The position numbers were made by a program, and so were the translations under genes. Under the pieces are notes generated by a model that was not told the origin of the DNA, ran no database searches, and saw nothing but the letters and a program-made list of their open reading frames with translations. A stretch of DNA of 64,000 nucleotides, taken from assembly GCF_007830435.1 (NCBI RefSeq), contig NZ_VLLC01000006.1:96029-160028 (forward strand). Reading direction: 5' to 3'. This DNA is from Desulfobotulus alkaliphilus. GTDB lineage: Bacteria; Desulfobacterota; Desulfobacteria; Desulfobacterales; ASO4-4. Positions 41,930 through 52,432 of the stretch are shown here, in pieces; within the stretch, counting starts at the first letter, position 1, and each line of letters starts with the position of its first letter.

Positions 41930-44767
41930 ATGCCCAGTCCTTTTCCCTCCCCCACGGATACAGGGATCATCCCCGGCCTTGATGCCTCAGGCATCCTGAA
42001 CCACGCACCCATTGGTATTTTCTCTTCCACACCCCAAGGGCGCTTTATCTCCGTCAATCCTGAGATGGCCCGCATATGCGGCTATGAATCCCCCAGGGAT
42101 CTGATTGATTCCATAAAAGATATTGAAACACAGCTTTATGTAAATCCCGAAGAAAGAAGAAATTTTTTACATATTCTGAAAAACAGGGAAGACAAGGCAG
42201 CCTTTGAATGCTCCTTCCGCCGAAAAAACGGCAGCCCCTTTCAGGTTTCCCTCATCGCCAGCATCATCCGTGACCATGAAGGACGGACACTTGCCATCCA
42301 TGGCTTTGCCACAGACATTACAGCCCAGAAAAAGGCTGAGGCCGAAACCCTGATCCAGAAAGAAAAACTTGAGAGCATTGCGGCCAATGTTCCCGGAGTC
42401 CTTTTCCGTTTTGACGTCTTATCCGATGGCCGATATGAGGTTCCCTATGTGAGCAAAGGCTCGGCGGACGTTCTGGAACTGGAGCATCAGCGAGAGGATT
42501 TTTTCACAGCCTTTCTCAAAGGCGTCCACCCTGAAGACCGGAACGCCTTTCTGGATTCCATTGAAAAGGCCGTCACAGAGGTCCAGCCCTGGCGTTTTGA
42601 GGGCCGTTATACCAAGCCCTCCGGTAAGACCATCTGGTGCAGCGGGGCATCAAGCCCCACCCGCCATGAAAACCGCCTTGTTTTCCATGGCATCATGCTG
42701 GATGTCTCCGACCGCAAACTTGCTGAAATCCAGAGTGCTAAATCCCATAAAAACCTGCTCACCCTCATGGATGCCATGGACGCCCTGATCTACATTGCAG
42801 ATATGGACACCCATGAACTGCTTTTCCTTAATGCCTACGGCCGAAGGCTTTTCGGCAATGCCACCGGCACCAAATGCTGGGCAAGCCTTCAGGCAGACCA
42901 GACCGGACCCTGCTCTTTCTGTACAAACAAAAAACTGATCAATGGGGAAGGAATGCCTGCGGGAATTTATCAGTGGGAATTCAAAAATACGGTCAGTGGC
43001 AGGTGGTTCGACTGCCGGGATCAGGCCGTACCATGGACCGACGGACGGCTGGTGCGCATGGAAGTTGCCACGGATATCACCATGCGGAAGGAGGCTGAAA
43101 AAAAACTGCTTGCGGCCAAAGAAGAGGCGGAAACCGCCGCACGGACCAAAGCGATGTTTCTGGCCAACATGAGCCATGAAATCCGCACACCCATGAACGC
43201 CGTTCTTGGCATGACCCATCTTCTCATGGATACGGAACTTTCCGAAGAGCAGCACCGGTATATCGAAAACATCCAGTCGGGCGGCCAGTCCCTTCTGGCT
43301 CTCATTAACGATATCCTCGATTTTTCCAAAATCGAGGCGGGAAAAATGCACCTTGAACGAATGGATTTTGACCTGCAAGGTCTCATGGATGATTTCAAAA
43401 AAACCATGGACCTTCTGGCCAGTGAAAAGGGGCTTGCTTTTTCAATCCGGATTTGGCCGGAAACGCCCCTTCTTCTCCGTGGCGATCCTGCAAGGCTCCG
43501 TCAGATACTGATCAATCTTGTGGCCAATGCCCTGAAATTCACCGAAGAGGGTGCCATAGAAGTCTCCATTGCCGTTGAAAATGCAGACAGCCACAGCGCC
43601 CTGCTGCGTTTTACCGTACAAGATACGGGTATTGGTATCCCTGAGGACAAAACGGAGTTTATTTTCCACAAGTTCAGCCAGGTGGATGCATCCGTCAGCC
43701 GCAGATTCGGAGGTTCCGGCCTTGGCCTTGCCATATGCAGGGAACTTGCGGGACTGATGGATGGAAAAACGGGCGTGGAAAGTGTGGAAGGAAAAGGTTC
43801 CGCTTTCTGGTTTACGGCACGATTCCTGAGGCAGGAGGCTTCGGAAAAAACCCCATCCCCCATACATGAACCCGGTGAGACGGAAAGCGGCGGGCAGAAA
43901 AAAATGGCCCTCCCACAGTTTTCCGGCCGTGTCCTCATTGCAGAAGACAATGCCACCAACCTTGAGGTGGCCATGGGCCTTCTCAAAAAATTCGGCATCA
44001 GGGCAGACAGTGCAGGCAACGGCCTTGAAGCTCTGCAAAGTCTGAAAAACCAGAGTTATGACCTTGTTTTCATGGATGTGATGATGCCGGAAATGGATGG
44101 CCTTACGGCCACGGAAGAAATCCGGAAACAGGAGTTGCAGGGATGGCTTCCCGTTAAGGAAATCCCCGGTACAGACCTGCCCTTCTCCTTTCCCTTAAAA
44201 AAAATCCCCATCATTGCCATGACCGCCGGAGCCATGCCCGAAGACAGGGAGCGCTGCCTTGAAGCGGGCATGGACGACTACATTGCAAAGCCTGTTCATC
44301 CCGATGAGCTTTCAAGGGTACTGGTAAAATGGCTTGGGAAAGAAAATCCTGAGGATACTCCTGACACATCATCCGGCACTTTCCTGTATCCTCCGGAAGA
44401 CAATGGGAGCGCCCACCTCTCTGGCATAAAAGGCATTCCCGTATTCAACCGCAGCGCCCTGCTGAACCAGCTCATGTATGATGAAAATTTATTAAAAAAA
44501 ATCATCAAAATATCCGTTGGTTCCCTTTACCTGCTCATTCAGGAACTGCAAAAGGCCCTTGAGACGGATAACAGTCCGGCTGTCCATCTGCAGATCCAAA
44601 CGGTCAAGACCATGGCCAGCAGCATCAATGCCGATGCCCTCTGTGTGCTGGCAAAAAAAATGGAAAAAGCTGCAAAGGACGGAGACATGGACACCGTGCG
44701 TAAAGGTGTGGCAGCACTGGAAAGGGAATTTGAAAAGCTGTGCAGGGCCTTTGGAAAGGATCTGTGA
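41930..44767 (+). CDS. Soluble hybrid histidine kinase: PAS-PAS-PAS(Cys)-HisKA-HATPase-REC-Hpt-like
   Basis: A 945-residue cytoplasmic protein. It has three PAS-type domains (about 15-140, 150-275 and 285-400), a phospho-acceptor motif MSHEIRTPMN (His416), ATPase motifs (NLVANALKFTEEG, DTGIGIP, GSGLGLAI), a receiver with Asp716 in VFMDVMMPEMDG, and a C-terminal Hpt-type helical domain. PAS3 carries Cys316, 328, 331 and 362 (C-x11-C-x2-C-x30-C), shared with the kinase at 48185. In the Hpt domain the expected phospho-His is Gln890 (LQIQTVKT), so the last relay step looks lost. ATG chosen after AGAGGAG. The next kinase starts 28 bases later. Confidence 0.88.
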   Translation: MPSPFPSPTDTGIIPGLDASGILNHAPIGIFSSTPQGRFISVNPEMARICGYESPRDLIDSIKDIETQLYVNPEERRNFLHILKNREDKAAFECSFRRKNGSPFQVSLIASIIRDHEGRTLAIHGFATDITAQKKAEAETLIQKEKLESIAANVPGVLFRFDVLSDGRYEVPYVSKGSADVLELEHQREDFFTAFLKGVHPEDRNAFLDSIEKAVTEVQPWRFEGRYTKPSGKTIWCSGASSPTRHENRLVFHGIMLDVSDRKLAEIQSAKSHKNLLTLMDAMDALIYIADMDTHELLFLNAYGRRLFGNATGTKCWASLQADQTGPCSFCTNKKLINGEGMPAGIYQWEFKNTVSGRWFDCRDQAVPWTDGRLVRMEVATDITMRKEAEKKLLAAKEEAETAARTKAMFLANMSHEIRTPMNAVLGMTHLLMDTELSEEQHRYIENIQSGGQSLLALINDILDFSKIEAGKMHLERMDFDLQGLMDDFKKTMDLLASEKGLAFSIRIWPETPLLLRGDPARLRQILINLVANALKFTEEGAIEVSIAVENADSHSALLRFTVQDTGIGIPEDKTEFIFHKFSQVDASVSRRFGGSGLGLAICRELAGLMDGKTGVESVEGKGSAFWFTARFLRQEASEKTPSPIHEPGETESGGQKKMALPQFSGRVLIAEDNATNLEVAMGLLKKFGIRADSAGNGLEALQSLKNQSYDLVFMDVMMPEMDGLTATEEIRKQELQGWLPVKEIPGTDLPFSFPLKKIPIIAMTAGAMPEDRERCLEAGMDDYIAKPVHPDELSRVLVKWLGKENPEDTPDTSSGTFLYPPEDNGSAHLSGIKGIPVFNRSALLNQLMYDENLLKKIIKISVGSLYLLIQELQKALETDNSPAVHLQIQTVKTMASSINADALCVLAKKMEKAAKDGDMDTVRKGVAALEREFEKLCRAFGKDL

Positions 44768-44795
44768 TAAAAAACTTTATATTGCGGGAGCCTGA

Positions 44796-47700
44796 GTGAT
44801 AAAAAATCAGAAAGCCGGGCAAAATAAAAGAGACAAGGCAGACAAGACTTCCCAGACAAGACTTTTCAGGCTGAGATATTTTCTTCTGCTTCCTGTGGTA
44901 CTGGCCTTTGTTTTTTCATCTGCCCTTTATATCTATCTGAGTTACCAGACCAGCCACAATACCATCTCCGGCTCCCAGAAAAAACTTGCCCATGAAATCG
45001 GCTCCGGCGTGGCACTTTCCCTTAATCGCCTTCTCAATACGGTAATCACCGTTGCCAGAATCAATCAGGACATGCTGAACGAAGAGATGCTGGAAAATAC
45101 AGAGCTCATTGCACGCTATTTTGCATCACAGCTCTGGAATATACCCCTTTTGACCTTTGTTTCTGTAGGCAAGGCAAACGGAGAATATATCGGGGCAAGG
45201 CGCAGCTTTGATAATGATGAAATTCAGATTTCAACGGTGCTGAAAAATGAGGGAAGTATCTGGAAAACCTTTGCCCTGAATGCAAAAGGCCAGCGTGGGG
45301 AGCGTATCATGGGCGGAGAATTTCCATTTGATTCAAGGTCAAGGCCCTGGTTTCAGCACGGAGCCAAAGCCGGTGTTCTGTCCTGGTATCCGGTGTACAG
45401 ATATGCATCCTTTGATGAATTGGGCATGGGCGTCAGCATTCCCTTCTATGACAGCCAAAGAAGACTCCTTGGGGTACAGACCGTAGATTTTTCTTTACGC
45501 CATCTTTCGGATTTTCTCAAAAAAAACCACCGGCGGGGCCAGAGCCTTATTTTCATATCGGAACCCGATGGAAAGCTGCTGGCCACATCCGCAGACTTTC
45601 CGGTACATTTTGAAGAAAAGGGAGAGTTCATCCGCTACGGCCTGAATGATTATCCCATGGATATCCTGCAGGTAATTTTCAATGACCCGGCCCATGAACC
45701 CGAAGATCTCACGCCCCGTTTTCTGAAAAAAAAGGGGCAGAACTACCTGCATCTGCGCCTGCCTTTCAGCGATGACCATGGTCTGAAGCTGAACATTGAC
45801 ATCATACTTACAGAAGATGACCTTACAGACCTTATTACCAGAAACATCTGGAAACAGGCGGGTTTACTTTTTCTCTTATCCCTTGTCATTGCATTCTGGA
45901 TAGGAAGATTTACCCATTCCATCATCCGATCCGCCGAAGAAACAACAGCCCACGCCCTGCGCCTGTCAAGGGGAGATTTTTCAAGTCGGAGCGCGTTTAA
46001 AAGCCCTGTTCTGGAATTTTTCCAGCTCACCTTTGCCGTCAATGCAATGGCAAAAAAGGTTCAGGAGCTTGTAAGGGATCTTGAATACCAGATTGCCGAA
46101 AGAACGGCACAGCTTATGGAAAGCGAAGCCCGATACGCAAGCCTGTTCAAGGATTCCCCCTCCCCCTGCTTCATAATAGAAAAAAACAGATACACAGACT
46201 GCAACCATGCAGCCGAAGCCATGTTCAATGAAACCCGGGAAACCATACTCCAGCACAGCCCTGATTTCTTTTCCCCTGAATTCCAGCCCTGCGGCAGCTT
46301 ATCTTCCATACTGGCCGAAAAGAAGATTCATGCTGCCCTTGAACAGGGAAAACAGCAGTTTGAATGGCTCCACAGTCGGCGGGGCAGCGGCGATTTCTGG
46401 GTACTGGTTTCCCTTTCCGCCATCCGCCTTTCTGAGCGGATGGTGCTTATGGCCGTATGCCGTGATATTACAGAACTTAAAGGTGCCTACCACCAGCTTG
46501 AAATCCGCAGCATGGAAGCAGAGGAGCTGGCTGCAAAAGCCGAAGCCGCCACAATGGCCAAGGGCGAATTTCTTGCCAACATGAGCCATGAGATCCGCAC
46601 ACCCATGAACGGTGTCATCGGTATGACAGGCCTTCTTCTGGATACACATCTCAGCGGTATTCAGCGCCATTATACGGAAACCATAGCGTCCAGCGCAAAA
46701 TCCCTTCTGCAGATTATCAATGATATTCTTGATTTTTCCAAAATTGAGGCAGGCAAGCTGGAGCTGGAAATTCTGGATTTTGATTTAAACCGGCTCATGG
46801 AAAGTTTCTCCGATGCCATGTCCCTGCGGGTGCATGAAAAAAAACTTGACTGGATTTCCGCCATTGATCCGGATGTACCCTGCCTTCTCAGGGGAGATCC
46901 CGGAAGACTGCGTCAGATTCTGACCAATCTTGCGGGCAATGCCTTAAAGTTTACGGAAAAAGGGGAAATAAAGCTATGGGTGAGTCTGCAGGAAAAATGT
47001 GAAAACAGGGTCGTCTTACGCTTTACTGTGGAAGACACAGGCACAGGGATTCCGGCAGAAAGAATCCCCCTTCTTTTTGATAAGTTCACCCAGGTGGATG
47101 CAACCATAAGCCGCAAATTCGGTGGTACCGGGCTTGGCCTTGCCATCTGTCGTCAGCTTGCGGAACTGATGCAGGGTCAAATCGGTGTGGAAAGCAGGGA
47201 AAAAGAAGGTTCCATCTTCTGGTTTACCGCAGTCTTTGGGCTGCAGACTGAAAGACAGACAGAGTCCCATAATATTCCCCTTGAAAGGGATTACAGGCAA
47301 ACCCTGCCTATGCCTTCTTTTTCCGGCCGCATCCTTGTTGTGGAAGACAACATCACCAATCAGGAAGTGGCCTTAGGTATTCTACAAAAAATCGGGCTCC
47401 GTGCAGATACGGCGGCCAATGGGCTGGAAGCCCTCCATGCCCTGAAAATTCTGCCCTATGATCTGGTTTTCATGGATGTGATGATGCCGGAAATGGATGG
47501 CCTTGAAGCCACACGCCGCATCCGGAACCTTGAAGTGGCGGCCGATGGATTATGTGAAGATGGGGTATCAGGAATCAGAAGACCAGGGATTCCCATTATC
47601 GCCATGACCGCAGCAGCCATGGAAAGGGATAAAGAACGCTGCCTTGAAGCGGGTATGGATGACTACATCCCCAAGCCACTGGAACCAATGGATCTTGTGC

Positions 47701-48188
47701 AGGTACTGGAAAAATGGCTGCCCGATGCCACATGCAAAAAAGTTTCAGAATCTTTCCATCCAAAACAGAAACTGGCATCATCTTTTCCGGACAGTGGTCA
47801 GCAGGAAACAAAGCGCCCTTCAGTCTGGAATCATGAGGCCCTTTTAAAACGGCTCATGGAAGATGAGACCATTGTCCGGAAAATCGTAGGAATCTGCATG
47901 GATACCCTTCCCCAGCGTCTGGAGGAACTTAAAAAAGCACTTCGTGCAAAGGATCTTCAGGCTGTTTTGTTTCAGCTCCATACCATCAAGGGTAAGGCGG
48001 CCAACATCAATGCCGAAGCCCTCAGCCTTATTGCCGGAGAAATGGAAAAGAGTGCCGAGGCCGGAGATCTGGCTACTGTTTTAAAAAAGATGAAAGACCT
48101 TGAAATAAGCAATCAGGAGCTCCGTAAAGAAGTGAGGCAGATATTTCCGGAAATTGTAAAAGATGACATCAGGGAATTAAATGAATGA
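44796..48188 (+). CDS. Membrane hybrid histidine kinase: Cache-HAMP-PAS-HisKA-HATPase-REC-Hpt
   Basis: A 1130-residue protein. Membrane helices near 28-50 and 355-372 bracket a Cache-like sensor (SVGKANGEYIGARRSFDND, FDSRSRPWFQHG, MGVSIPFYDSQRRLLGVQTV). A HAMP region, one PAS domain (about 450-560), MSHEIRTPMN with His598, ATPase motifs (NLAGNALKFTEKG, GTGLGLAI), a receiver (VVEDNITNQEVAL, VFMDVMMPEMDG) and an Hpt domain with intact His1062 in HTIKGKAANINAEAL follow. GTG start after GGGAG. The stop overlaps the next gene by 4 bases. Likely a ligand-sensing four-step phosphorelay kinase; signal and final acceptor unknown. Confidence 0.88.
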   Translation: MIKNQKAGQNKRDKADKTSQTRLFRLRYFLLLPVVLAFVFSSALYIYLSYQTSHNTISGSQKKLAHEIGSGVALSLNRLLNTVITVARINQDMLNEEMLENTELIARYFASQLWNIPLLTFVSVGKANGEYIGARRSFDNDEIQISTVLKNEGSIWKTFALNAKGQRGERIMGGEFPFDSRSRPWFQHGAKAGVLSWYPVYRYASFDELGMGVSIPFYDSQRRLLGVQTVDFSLRHLSDFLKKNHRRGQSLIFISEPDGKLLATSADFPVHFEEKGEFIRYGLNDYPMDILQVIFNDPAHEPEDLTPRFLKKKGQNYLHLRLPFSDDHGLKLNIDIILTEDDLTDLITRNIWKQAGLLFLLSLVIAFWIGRFTHSIIRSAEETTAHALRLSRGDFSSRSAFKSPVLEFFQLTFAVNAMAKKVQELVRDLEYQIAERTAQLMESEARYASLFKDSPSPCFIIEKNRYTDCNHAAEAMFNETRETILQHSPDFFSPEFQPCGSLSSILAEKKIHAALEQGKQQFEWLHSRRGSGDFWVLVSLSAIRLSERMVLMAVCRDITELKGAYHQLEIRSMEAEELAAKAEAATMAKGEFLANMSHEIRTPMNGVIGMTGLLLDTHLSGIQRHYTETIASSAKSLLQIINDILDFSKIEAGKLELEILDFDLNRLMESFSDAMSLRVHEKKLDWISAIDPDVPCLLRGDPGRLRQILTNLAGNALKFTEKGEIKLWVSLQEKCENRVVLRFTVEDTGTGIPAERIPLLFDKFTQVDATISRKFGGTGLGLAICRQLAELMQGQIGVESREKEGSIFWFTAVFGLQTERQTESHNIPLERDYRQTLPMPSFSGRILVVEDNITNQEVALGILQKIGLRADTAANGLEALHALKILPYDLVFMDVMMPEMDGLEATRRIRNLEVAADGLCEDGVSGIRRPGIPIIAMTAAAMERDKERCLEAGMDDYIPKPLEPMDLVQVLEKWLPDATCKKVSESFHPKQKLASSFPDSGQQETKRPSVWNHEALLKRLMEDETIVRKIVGICMDTLPQRLEELKKALRAKDLQAVLFQLHTIKGKAANINAEALSLIAGEMEKSAEAGDLATVLKKMKDLEISNQELRKEVRQIFPEIVKDDIRELNE

Positions 48189-51100
48189 AAAAAACACGGA
48201 TAAAAACCCTGCTTCCGGTGATCTTCTTTCTGCTTTTTTTGCTTGTGCTAAGTGGTGCCGGTCTTTTCTGGCAGCAACAGAAGGACAGTCTGAATGAAAA
48301 AACGTCTATGAATGCGAAAGCACTGGCAGAGCTTTTTCACCAGAGCCTTGAAATTCAGGCGGACGGTCTTCGTGCTGCGGCCCGGATCATTGCCATGGAT
48401 AAGGGGGTTCACATGGCAATGAAGGCAGAAGATGGAGTAAAGCTGCTTTCGGACTGGCGGGAGCCCGGGGCCATACTTTCAGAGGAAAATGGCATCACCC
48501 ATTTTTACTTCTGGAATGCAAAGCGCGAATCCCTCGTCCGCATCTATAATCCGGACAAACGGGGGGGCATGAACAAGCGTTATACGGCACGTCAATCTGA
48601 AAAAAGTGGAAAAGCCGTCTCAGGTCTGGAGCTGGGTTCCCTTGGAACCTTCACCCTCAGGGTGGTGCAGCCCGTGTTCAGCAGAGGTGAACTCCTTGGT
48701 TATGTGGAACTGGGTAAGGAAATTGAGGACATCCTGAAAGCCCTTCACAGGGACAGCGCCACCACAGAAATTGCCGTAAGCATATGGAAGTCTGCGCTGA
48801 ACAGGGAGGCCTGGGAAAGGGGCATGGAATTGTTAAAGCGGGAGGCGGACTGGGACAGGCTGCCCCACAGTGCTCTGATCTATGCTTCCATGGGCCGCTT
48901 GCCTGATATTTTTAACGGCTTTGCAGACCACAATCCCGCAGAAGGCCATGCCCACAAAAGGACGGATGAGGAAGTCTTTTCAGGGGATAAAAGCTGGCGG
49001 GTGACGGTTCTGGGGCTTGAGGAGGCTTCCGGCAGGGAGGTGGGGGATCTTCTGATCCTGAAGGATATCACCGCCATGAAGGCGGCTTTCAGGAACACTA
49101 TGGTCTGGGGAGCCATGGTGGCGGTCTTTCTTCTTGCGGCTCTTCTGGGGCTTTTGATTTTTATGCTGCGCAGAACGGAGAAGAGGCTTTTTTCTCAGCA
49201 GACGGCTCTGATACAGAGCGAGGAAAAGTTTCGCCACATCACAGAAAGTATCGGGGATGTGGTCTGGCTGCGCTCCCATGACAACAGTGCCATACTCTAT
49301 GTCAGCCCCGCCTATGAGACCCTCTGGGGCCGAAACTGCCAGAGTCTTTATGAAAATCCCCAAGGCTTCATGGAGGCCGTGCATCCTCTGGATAAAAATG
49401 CTGTTTGCAGTGCTTTTGAGCTTTACGCCTCATCTGGTCGTTTTGACATGGAATACCGCATTCTGAGGCCAGACGGTTCCCTGCGCTGGGTCCATGCACG
49501 GGCCTTTCCTGTGCGGGGTGAGGACGGAAGCCTGCTGCACCATGCGGGCATTGCCACGGATATCACGGCAAAGAAACTTACGGAACAGCAGAAAGAAGAA
49601 TTCCATGAACGTTTGCTTACGGTGCTGGATGCCATGGATGCCCTCATCTATATCGCGGACATGGAAAGCTATGAACTTCTCTTTCTCAACGCCTTTGGTC
49701 GCAGAGCCTTTGGGGAAGTGGATGGCAGAAGGTGTTGGGAGGTTCTCCAGTCCGGACAAAAGGGCCCCTGTACCTTCTGCACCAATTCAAGGCTGCTCAG
49801 GTCCGACGGCACGGCTACGGGCATCCATCACTGGGAGTTTCTGAATACGGCCAACGACAGGTGGTATGACTGCCGGGATCAGGCCATTCCCTGGGCTGGG
49901 GGCCGCATGGTGCGCATGGAAGTGGCCATAGATATCACAGAACGCAGGCAGGCCGAAGAAGAAAGCCGCAGGATGCTGTCTTTGCTGGACAGCATTCTCG
50001 ACTCTCTGGAGGAGGGCATTCTTGTTGTTGACGGCAAAGGGGGGATCAGTCGCTTGAACAGGGCCTTTTTTGATCTCTGGCGCATTCCCCCGGACATTGC
50101 CGGGGCGGGTGAGGAGAGCCTTCTGAATTATGCCCTTTCCCAGCTTGCTGATCCGGACACCTTCCTTGCAAAGGTGAAACACCTTTACAAAAGTCCTGAA
50201 GCCAGCAGTTTTGATGAGATCCATTTTTCCGATGGCCGGGTTTTTGACCGCTACTCCCAGCCCCAGTGGCAGGGCTCTCAGGTGATCGGGAGGGTCTGGT
50301 GTTTCCGGGACATCACCGCCCGTAAAAAAGCGGAAAACGAGCTCCGCAGGCTGTCCAGAGCCGTGGAGCAGAGCCCTGCCAGCATCATTATAACAGATCT
50401 TGAAGGCACCATCGACTATGTCAACCCGGCCTTTACCAAGGTAACGGGGTACTCCTTTGAAGAGATAAAGGGACAGAACCCCAGAATCCTGAAATCTCCG
50501 GACAGGCCTTCCGAGGCCTACAGGGAGATGTGGGATATTCTTTCTTCCGGAGGGGAATGGCGGGGGGAGTTCAAAAACATCCGGAAAAACGGGGAGCTAT
50601 TCTGGGAAGCCGCCTCCATCACCCCGATTTTCAATGAAAAGGGGGAGCCCACCCATTATCTGGCGGTAAAGGAAGACATCACGGAGCGCAAGCGTGCCGA
50701 AGAAGCCCTGCTGGAAAGCAACCGCCAGTTGGAAACCGCCATCACCCATGCCAGTGAGATGGCCCTTAAGGCGCAGGCGGCTGCAAATGCCAAGGGGGAG
50801 TTTCTTGCCAATATGAGCCATGAAATCCGGACACCCATGAATGGTGTCATGGGCCTGACCAGCCTGCTTCTGGATACAAAACTGGATGCAAGCCAGCGCC
50901 GCTTTGCGGAAACCATCTATTCAAGTGCCCGATCCCTTCTCGGAATCATCAATGATATCCTTGATTTTTCCAAGGTTGAAGCCGGAAAGCTGGATCTGGA
51001 AATTCTGGCCTTTGATTTGGAAAAGCTCATGGAGGATTTCAGCTCTGCCATGGTAACAAGGGCAGAGGAAAAGGGGCTTGGCTGGCAGACCGCCATTGAT

Positions 51101-52432
51101 CCCGATGTGCCCCGTCTTTTGCGGGGCGATCCCGGTCGTCTGCGGCAGATTCTGACCAATCTTGCGGGCAATGCCCTGAAGTTCACGGAAAAGGGAGAGG
51201 TGCAGGTGCGGGTGGCGCTTGAAGATAAGGACGGACACGGGGTAAGGCTTCGTTTTGAGGTGGAGGACACGGGCATGGGTATTCCCGAAGACAGGATTCC
51301 CCTTCTTTTTGACAAGTTCAGTCAGGTGGATGCCTCCATGACCCGGAGGTTTGGCGGTACAGGCCTTGGCCTTGCCATCTCCCGCCAGCTTGCCGGGCTG
51401 ATGGGCGGGGAAATCGGCGTGGAAAGCCTTGCAGGGAAGGGTTCCACCTTCTGGTTTACGGTCCGTTTCGGTCTGCTGACGGAAGGTGAGCAAGACAGGC
51501 TCCAGACCCGTGAAAGGCGGCACTCCCTTTCGGAACTGCCATCTTTGTCCGGCCGCATTCTCCTTGCAGAGGATAACAGCATCAATCAGGAAGTGGCCTT
51601 AGGCATTCTTTCAAAATTCGGGCTGCACACGGATACGGTGGCCAATGGCCTCGAAGCCCTGGAAGCCGTAAAAAGCCTTCCCTACGATCTTATCCTTATG
51701 GATGTGATGATGCCGGAAATGGATGGCCTTGAAGCTGCACGCCGCATCCGGAAAATGGAAACCGAAGAAGGAGGCCATGGTGGTGGGCTCACCCCATCTG
51801 CCAAAGGGAGGATTCCCATCATTGCCATGACCGCCGGTGCCATGCAGCAGGACAGGGATCGCTGCCTTGAAGCGGGAATGGATGATTTCGTCCCAAAACC
51901 TGTGGAGCCGGAGGGCTTGGCCGAGGTACTGGGGAAGTGGCTTGCCATTCAAAAAAACGGGGATAAGGAAAAAAAGGGTTCTTCCACCTCTTTGCCCGAA
52001 GATGGAAGGGGGACATTTGCTGAGGCAGAAGCCCCCCCTCTCCGGTCTTCTGGTCAGGGGGCCATGGTCTTTGATTCATCCGACCTTATGAAGCGCCTTA
52101 CGGAGGATGAAGATCTGTTCAGGACCGTGTTGAGGCTATCCCTTGAGGTCATTCCCCAACACATGGAAGCACTGCGGCTCTCCCTTAAAAGCCATGACAG
52201 CAAGTCCGTACGCTGGCAGGCCCATACCCTGAAGGGAATGGCTGCGAATATCAGTGCGAATGCCTTTAGTGAGCTTGCAGGGGAAATGGAGGACGCCGCT
52301 GCTTCGGAAAATCTGATCGCCGTTGAGGAAAAAATGGAGGCCTTTGTCAGGTCCTATGAAAATCTTCGGGAGGTTCTGGAGGACTTTTTGGGGGATGATT
52401 TATCTGGGGCATCAGAAAAGGGGAGGCCATGA
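48185..52432 (+). CDS. Membrane hybrid histidine kinase with four PAS domains, REC and Hpt
   Basis: The largest protein, 1415 residues. Membrane helices near 8-28 and 308-330 enclose a sensor of about 280 residues (GITHFYFWNAKRESLVRIYN, a dCache/double-sensor-like region). Four PAS domains follow (about 345-460, 475-590, 600-710 and 725-845). The second has Cys517, 529, 532 and 563 with the same C-x11-C-x2-C-x30-C spacing as the kinase at 41930. Then come MSHEIRTPMN (His879), ATPase motifs, a receiver (LAEDNSINQEV, LILMDVMMPEMDG) and an intact Hpt His1347 (HTLKGMAANISANAF). Overlaps both neighbours by 4 bases. Confidence 0.88.
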   Translation: MKKTRIKTLLPVIFFLLFLLVLSGAGLFWQQQKDSLNEKTSMNAKALAELFHQSLEIQADGLRAAARIIAMDKGVHMAMKAEDGVKLLSDWREPGAILSEENGITHFYFWNAKRESLVRIYNPDKRGGMNKRYTARQSEKSGKAVSGLELGSLGTFTLRVVQPVFSRGELLGYVELGKEIEDILKALHRDSATTEIAVSIWKSALNREAWERGMELLKREADWDRLPHSALIYASMGRLPDIFNGFADHNPAEGHAHKRTDEEVFSGDKSWRVTVLGLEEASGREVGDLLILKDITAMKAAFRNTMVWGAMVAVFLLAALLGLLIFMLRRTEKRLFSQQTALIQSEEKFRHITESIGDVVWLRSHDNSAILYVSPAYETLWGRNCQSLYENPQGFMEAVHPLDKNAVCSAFELYASSGRFDMEYRILRPDGSLRWVHARAFPVRGEDGSLLHHAGIATDITAKKLTEQQKEEFHERLLTVLDAMDALIYIADMESYELLFLNAFGRRAFGEVDGRRCWEVLQSGQKGPCTFCTNSRLLRSDGTATGIHHWEFLNTANDRWYDCRDQAIPWAGGRMVRMEVAIDITERRQAEEESRRMLSLLDSILDSLEEGILVVDGKGGISRLNRAFFDLWRIPPDIAGAGEESLLNYALSQLADPDTFLAKVKHLYKSPEASSFDEIHFSDGRVFDRYSQPQWQGSQVIGRVWCFRDITARKKAENELRRLSRAVEQSPASIIITDLEGTIDYVNPAFTKVTGYSFEEIKGQNPRILKSPDRPSEAYREMWDILSSGGEWRGEFKNIRKNGELFWEAASITPIFNEKGEPTHYLAVKEDITERKRAEEALLESNRQLETAITHASEMALKAQAAANAKGEFLANMSHEIRTPMNGVMGLTSLLLDTKLDASQRRFAETIYSSARSLLGIINDILDFSKVEAGKLDLEILAFDLEKLMEDFSSAMVTRAEEKGLGWQTAIDPDVPRLLRGDPGRLRQILTNLAGNALKFTEKGEVQVRVALEDKDGHGVRLRFEVEDTGMGIPEDRIPLLFDKFSQVDASMTRRFGGTGLGLAISRQLAGLMGGEIGVESLAGKGSTFWFTVRFGLLTEGEQDRLQTRERRHSLSELPSLSGRILLAEDNSINQEVALGILSKFGLHTDTVANGLEALEAVKSLPYDLILMDVMMPEMDGLEAARRIRKMETEEGGHGGGLTPSAKGRIPIIAMTAGAMQQDRDRCLEAGMDDFVPKPVEPEGLAEVLGKWLAIQKNGDKEKKGSSTSLPEDGRGTFAEAEAPPLRSSGQGAMVFDSSDLMKRLTEDEDLFRTVLRLSLEVIPQHMEALRLSLKSHDSKSVRWQAHTLKGMAANISANAFSELAGEMEDAAASENLIAVEEKMEAFVRSYENLREVLEDFLGDDLSGASEKGRP

